Assembly: GCF_008065375.1 (NCBI RefSeq)
Contig: NZ_VJYI01000016.1
Location: 1-64,000 of the forward strand
Length of the DNA stretch: 64,000 nt
From: Nonomuraea sp. SYSU D8015
GTDB taxonomy: Bacteria > Actinomycetota > Actinomycetes > Streptosporangiales > Streptosporangiaceae
Direction of reading: 5' to 3'
Shown here: positions 61,690 to 64,000 of the stretch, in pieces
Numbering within the stretch: the stretch's first letter is position 1
Layout: each line of letters starts with the position of its first letter
Program-made: the position numbers and the translations under genes
The notes under the pieces: generated by a model
Seen by the model: the letters and a program-made list of their open reading frames with translations, nothing else
The model's database searches: none
Told to the model about the DNA's origin: nothing

Positions 61690-63051
61690 TCAGAACGCCC
61701 GCATGTGGTTGAACAGCTCGAACGACACGTCCTTGGCGGCGAACGCGGCCGCCTCCGAGCGCTTGACCGCCAAATAAGCACTCCGCCGCAACGGCCCCAG
61801 CGCCTCCATCAGCACCTCGTCCGCCTCCAGCGCGTCCAGCGCCTCGTCCAGAGAGGACGGCAGCCGCGGATACCGGCCGGGCCGCGTGTCCGGATCGACG
61901 TCCACGGGCTCCCCGGGGTCGAGCTTGCGCCGGATCCCGTCGAGGCCGGCGTGGATGACGGCCCCCAGCGACAGGTAAGGGTTCGCCGAGGAGTCGGACG
62001 GCTTCAGCTCAAGGTTCGGCTCGCCGGTCTCTCCGAGCGGCGAGCACACCCGCACGGCGGCCTCCCGGTTGTCGGGCCCGTACACCGCGTACGCGCTGGA
62101 CCACGAGCGCGGCGCCAGCCGCCGGAAGCCGTTGACGCTGCCGCACGTCAGCGCGGTCAGCGCCGGCAGGTGGGCGAGCAGCCCGCCGATGAAGCCGTCG
62201 CGGACCTCCCCGTCGTCGGCGAAGACGTTGTGCGTGTCGCTCCACAGCGACAGGTGCAGGTGGGCGCCGTTCCCCGCCTGGTCGGCCAGCGGTTTGGGGG
62301 CCAGCGTGGCCCACATCTGCATGCGCAGCGCCACCCCGCGGACGGTCTCGCGGAGCATCACGTGGTTGTCGGCGGCGCGCAGCGCGGGCGCGTGGCGGAT
62401 CGACAGCTCCTGCTGGCCCGGCCCCAGCTCGGGATGGTAGTGCTCGACGCGCAGGCCCTGCGTCTCCAGGGCGTGGATGAGCTTGACGGTGTAGTCGTGG
62501 GCCGTGTCGAACCCGATGTTGGCGTAACACAGCGAGTCGTCGAGCGGCACCAGCCGGTCCGGGCCGCCGGCCGGGTCGGGCAGGCGGCGGCCGAGGGTGA
62601 ATTCCGGCTCGAACGCCGCGACCAGGGTGTAACCCTCCGTGGCGAGCTCCGCGATCGCGTCCTTGAGGAACGTCCGCGGGCACGCCGCCCAGGGGGAGCC
62701 GTCCGGCAGCCGCAGATCCGACAGCATGGCGGCGGCGCCCGGGGCGTGGGGCAACGGGACGTACGTGGCGGGGTCGGGGACGATGCGCACCTCGCCCACC
62801 GGACCCATGTGCTCGACGTCCTGGAGCTGGTCGAGCATGTTCATCGCCATCATGGCCACCGTGTGCCCGATGCCCGTGTTGAGCCGTTCGGCCAGCCGGG
62901 ACCGGGATGCCGCCTTGCCACGGATCACGCCACCGTGGTCGGCGTACAGAAAGCGGATCAGCTCGATGCCCTCGAGCTCAGCCCGCTCGAGGATGCGCCG
63001 CGCATTGGGGTCGAGCTGATTGACCTTGGTGCCGCTGGGGCGATCTCTCAT
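61690..63051 (-). CDS. Glutamine-synthetase-family ligase (GlnA3/GlnA4-like)
   Basis: The 453-residue protein has a GS N-terminal domain (IELIRFLYADHGGVIRGKAASRSRL) and catalytic domain: AAFEPEFTLGRRL, VEHYHPELGPGQQELSI, NGAHLHLSLW, RVCSPLGETGEPNLELKPSDSSANPYLSLGAVIHAGLDGI. It departs from GlnA1 in having no adenylylation-type Tyr loop that I can recognise and a shortened N-terminus. Such paralogues often gamma-glutamylate amines or polyamines. The substrate is inferred only from family. ATG 63051 was preferred to an upstream start at 63090. Confidence 0.85.
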   Translation of the reverse strand: MRDRPSGTKVNQLDPNARRILERAELEGIELIRFLYADHGGVIRGKAASRSRLAERLNTGIGHTVAMMAMNMLDQLQDVEHMGPVGEVRIVPDPATYVPLPHAPGAAAMLSDLRLPDGSPWAACPRTFLKDAIAELATEGYTLVAAFEPEFTLGRRLPDPAGGPDRLVPLDDSLCYANIGFDTAHDYTVKLIHALETQGLRVEHYHPELGPGQQELSIRHAPALRAADNHVMLRETVRGVALRMQMWATLAPKPLADQAGNGAHLHLSLWSDTHNVFADDGEVRDGFIGGLLAHLPALTALTCGSVNGFRRLAPRSWSSAYAVYGPDNREAAVRVCSPLGETGEPNLELKPSDSSANPYLSLGAVIHAGLDGIRRKLDPGEPVDVDPDTRPGRYPRLPSSLDEALDALEADEVLMEALGPLRRSAYLAVKRSEAAAFAAKDVSFELFNHMRAF

Positions 63052-63111
63052 TCTGCCTGCGTAACACGATCTGGCAGCGCGGGGAAGCACCTGACGCAGA
63101 CAGAACTCCCG

Positions 63112-63273
63112 TCAGGTCAGAACGTTGGTGAAGAAGACGGCCAGTTGGTTGGCTCCTTGAAGAATTCCATCAAATACTCCGTTGACCGCCGCCGCAGCCT
63201 GGGCCGGCTGGGTGAACAGGTAGAACACCACGAACGCGACAGCCACGTAGGTGAGTACCTTCTTGACCTGCAT
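63112..63273 (-). CDS. 53-residue single-span membrane protein
   Basis: From ATG 63273 (AGGAGG seven bases upstream): MQVKKVLTYVAVAFVVFYLFTQP is a membrane helix or uncleaved signal. AQAAAAVNGVFDGILQGANQLAVFFTNVLT is an amphipathic second part. The strong ribosome site and non-random sequence support a real gene. It precedes the glutamine-synthetase-like gene in the same direction by 60 bp. Similar short peptides occur in related genomes; no function is known to me. Confidence 0.7.
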   Translation of the reverse strand: MQVKKVLTYVAVAFVVFYLFTQPAQAAAAVNGVFDGILQGANQLAVFFTNVLT

Positions 63274-63476
63274 GGGGGGCCTCCTGCAGTCCATTCCCAG
63301 CCGTATATACCCGGATCTGGGCGATCACTGGCATCCTCTGTGAAGATGTTCATGATCCTAACCGGGGGGCTTCATTCCTCTGCCATGGTACGGGCTCCGC
63401 TTCATGCGTGAGCGCCTGCCGCGCCGTGATTTACGCGATAGGCGAGGCGGATCAGGCCACCCCCGCACGGAAGACG
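63274..63476. other. Intergenic region upstream of the 53-residue protein
   Basis: 203 bp. Read leftward there are candidate -10 boxes TAGGAT (near 63360) and TATATA (near 63305) ahead of the AGGAGG site of the small membrane protein. Nothing else was recognised. Confidence 0.3.
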
Positions 63477-64000
63477 CTAAATGCCCAGGGAGGCCGCGCG
63501 GAGCCGGGCGACCGCGCCGGGCTCGCCGGTGAGCTCCACGCGGGCGTGCGCCTGGCGGCCGAAGCAGAACATCAGCAGCTCGGAGGCCGCGCCCGTGACC
63601 TCCACCCGGGGGCCCTGCCGGGATCCGCCGACGGCCACGCCGCCGCCGAGGCGGTGCAGCACCACGCCCACGGGCGACCTGCGCAGCATGAGCCTGGCGC
63701 CGCTCGACACCCGCTTCCAGATGAGCCCGTCGAGGTCGGCGGGCAGCTCGCGCGGCTCCCACGACGGCTGGGCGCGGCGCACGTCCTCATGGTGCACGAA
63801 CAGCTCCAGCGTGTTGACCGCCTCGTCGAGGGCGGGCAGCAGGCCGTACACGCCGCCCGGCTTCCGTACGAGCCCGACCAGCTCGGGGTAGGGATGCCTG
63901 GCCTTGAGCCCGTTCTGCACCGAGGCGGTGTAGCCGGCCAGGGGCTTGAGCGCGATGCCGCCCATCGCGTCCGGCCGGCGCTCGCGCAGCACCAGGTGGG
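63477..64000 (-). CDS. TIGR03085-type metal-binding protein (maleylpyruvate-isomerase/DinB superfamily), partial
   Basis: The frame is open to the window edge, so the N-terminus is missing. The visible 174 residues start HLVLRERRPDAMGGIALKPLAGYTASVQNGLKARHPYPELV and include NTLELFVHHEDVRRAQPSWEPREL, which holds the HxxDxRR motif of this four-helix metal-binding family. The end ARVELTGEPGAVARLRAASLGI is the C-terminal domain. It may be a mycothiol-dependent enzyme, as proposed for relatives; this is inference. Confidence 0.85.
   Translation of the reverse strand, partial: HLVLRERRPDAMGGIALKPLAGYTASVQNGLKARHPYPELVGLVRKPGGVYGLLPALDEAVNTLELFVHHEDVRRAQPSWEPRELPADLDGLIWKRVSSGARLMLRRSPVGVVLHRLGGGVAVGGSRQGPRVEVTGAASELLMFCFGRQAHARVELTGEPGAVARLRAASLGI

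Overview
The window is very GC-rich, with GTG and TTG starts, tightly coupled operons and several genes that look leaderless. It carries a cluster of eukaryote-like Ser/Thr kinases, a PriA-type HisA, a T-box in front of ileS, and a dksA-like/lspA/rluD block not far from dnaE. Together these point to a filamentous actinomycete, most likely in the Streptosporangiales (a Nonomuraea-like genome would fit). That placement is inference from gene content. No rRNA, complete tRNA, prophage or CRISPR array was seen.

Region 1 (1-12.8 kb) is a carbohydrate-use locus. A leftward operon runs GH29 alpha-L-fucosidase, sugar-binding lipoprotein, two ABC permeases and the start of an aldo-keto reductase. Divergent from it is a GH97 glycosidase followed by a gene relic, a secreted lyase-like protein and a broken beta-helix gene. 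Then come a GH36 alpha-galactosidase and a ROK repressor. An identical 28-bp sequence lies in the fucosidase/GH97 divergent promoter and in the promoter of the ROK gene, so it is a strong operator candidate. The inferred scheme is secreted depolymerisation, ABC import, and cytoplasmic trimming of fucose and galactose residues.

Region 2 (12.9-22.8 kb) is regulatory. It holds an ECF sigma factor fused to a membrane-anchored zinc-finger extension, a decayed tetR/MFS efflux pair that keeps its operator, a coupled Ser/Thr kinase - histidine kinase - response regulator operon, a divergent RDD protein plus Ser/Thr kinase, an SPFH protein, and a MEDS/anti-sigma-type ATPase.

Region 3 (22.9-36.5 kb) has ileS with its T-box, then dksA-like, lspA and rluD. 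Next is a six-gene leftward array: kinase, kinase, AraC regulator, azlC, azlD, kinase, with gaps of at most 11 bp. Divergent from it is a chorismate mutase fused to a decayed DAHP-synthase-like domain, preceded by what looks like a classical attenuator: an 18-residue leader peptide with Tyr and Phe codons, then an intrinsic terminator.

Region 4 (36.8-54.5 kb) is mixed core and accessory: SGNH hydrolase, amino-acid permease, dnaE, amidase, a DUF2567-like membrane protein, a MurA with Asp in place of the fosfomycin-target Cys, a class A PBP, YbaK, an AraC/Fsr-like exporter pair, a trypsin-like protease and an ATP-dependent DNA ligase.

Region 5 (54.7-64 kb) is the histidine operon hisD-hisC-(micro-ORF)-hisB-small membrane protein-hisH-membrane protein-priA-ridA-hisF. 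It is preceded by three consecutive perfect or near-perfect stem-loops and followed by two different tandem-repeat arrays. A glutamine-synthetase-like gene, a 53-residue membrane peptide and a partial TIGR03085-type gene end the window.
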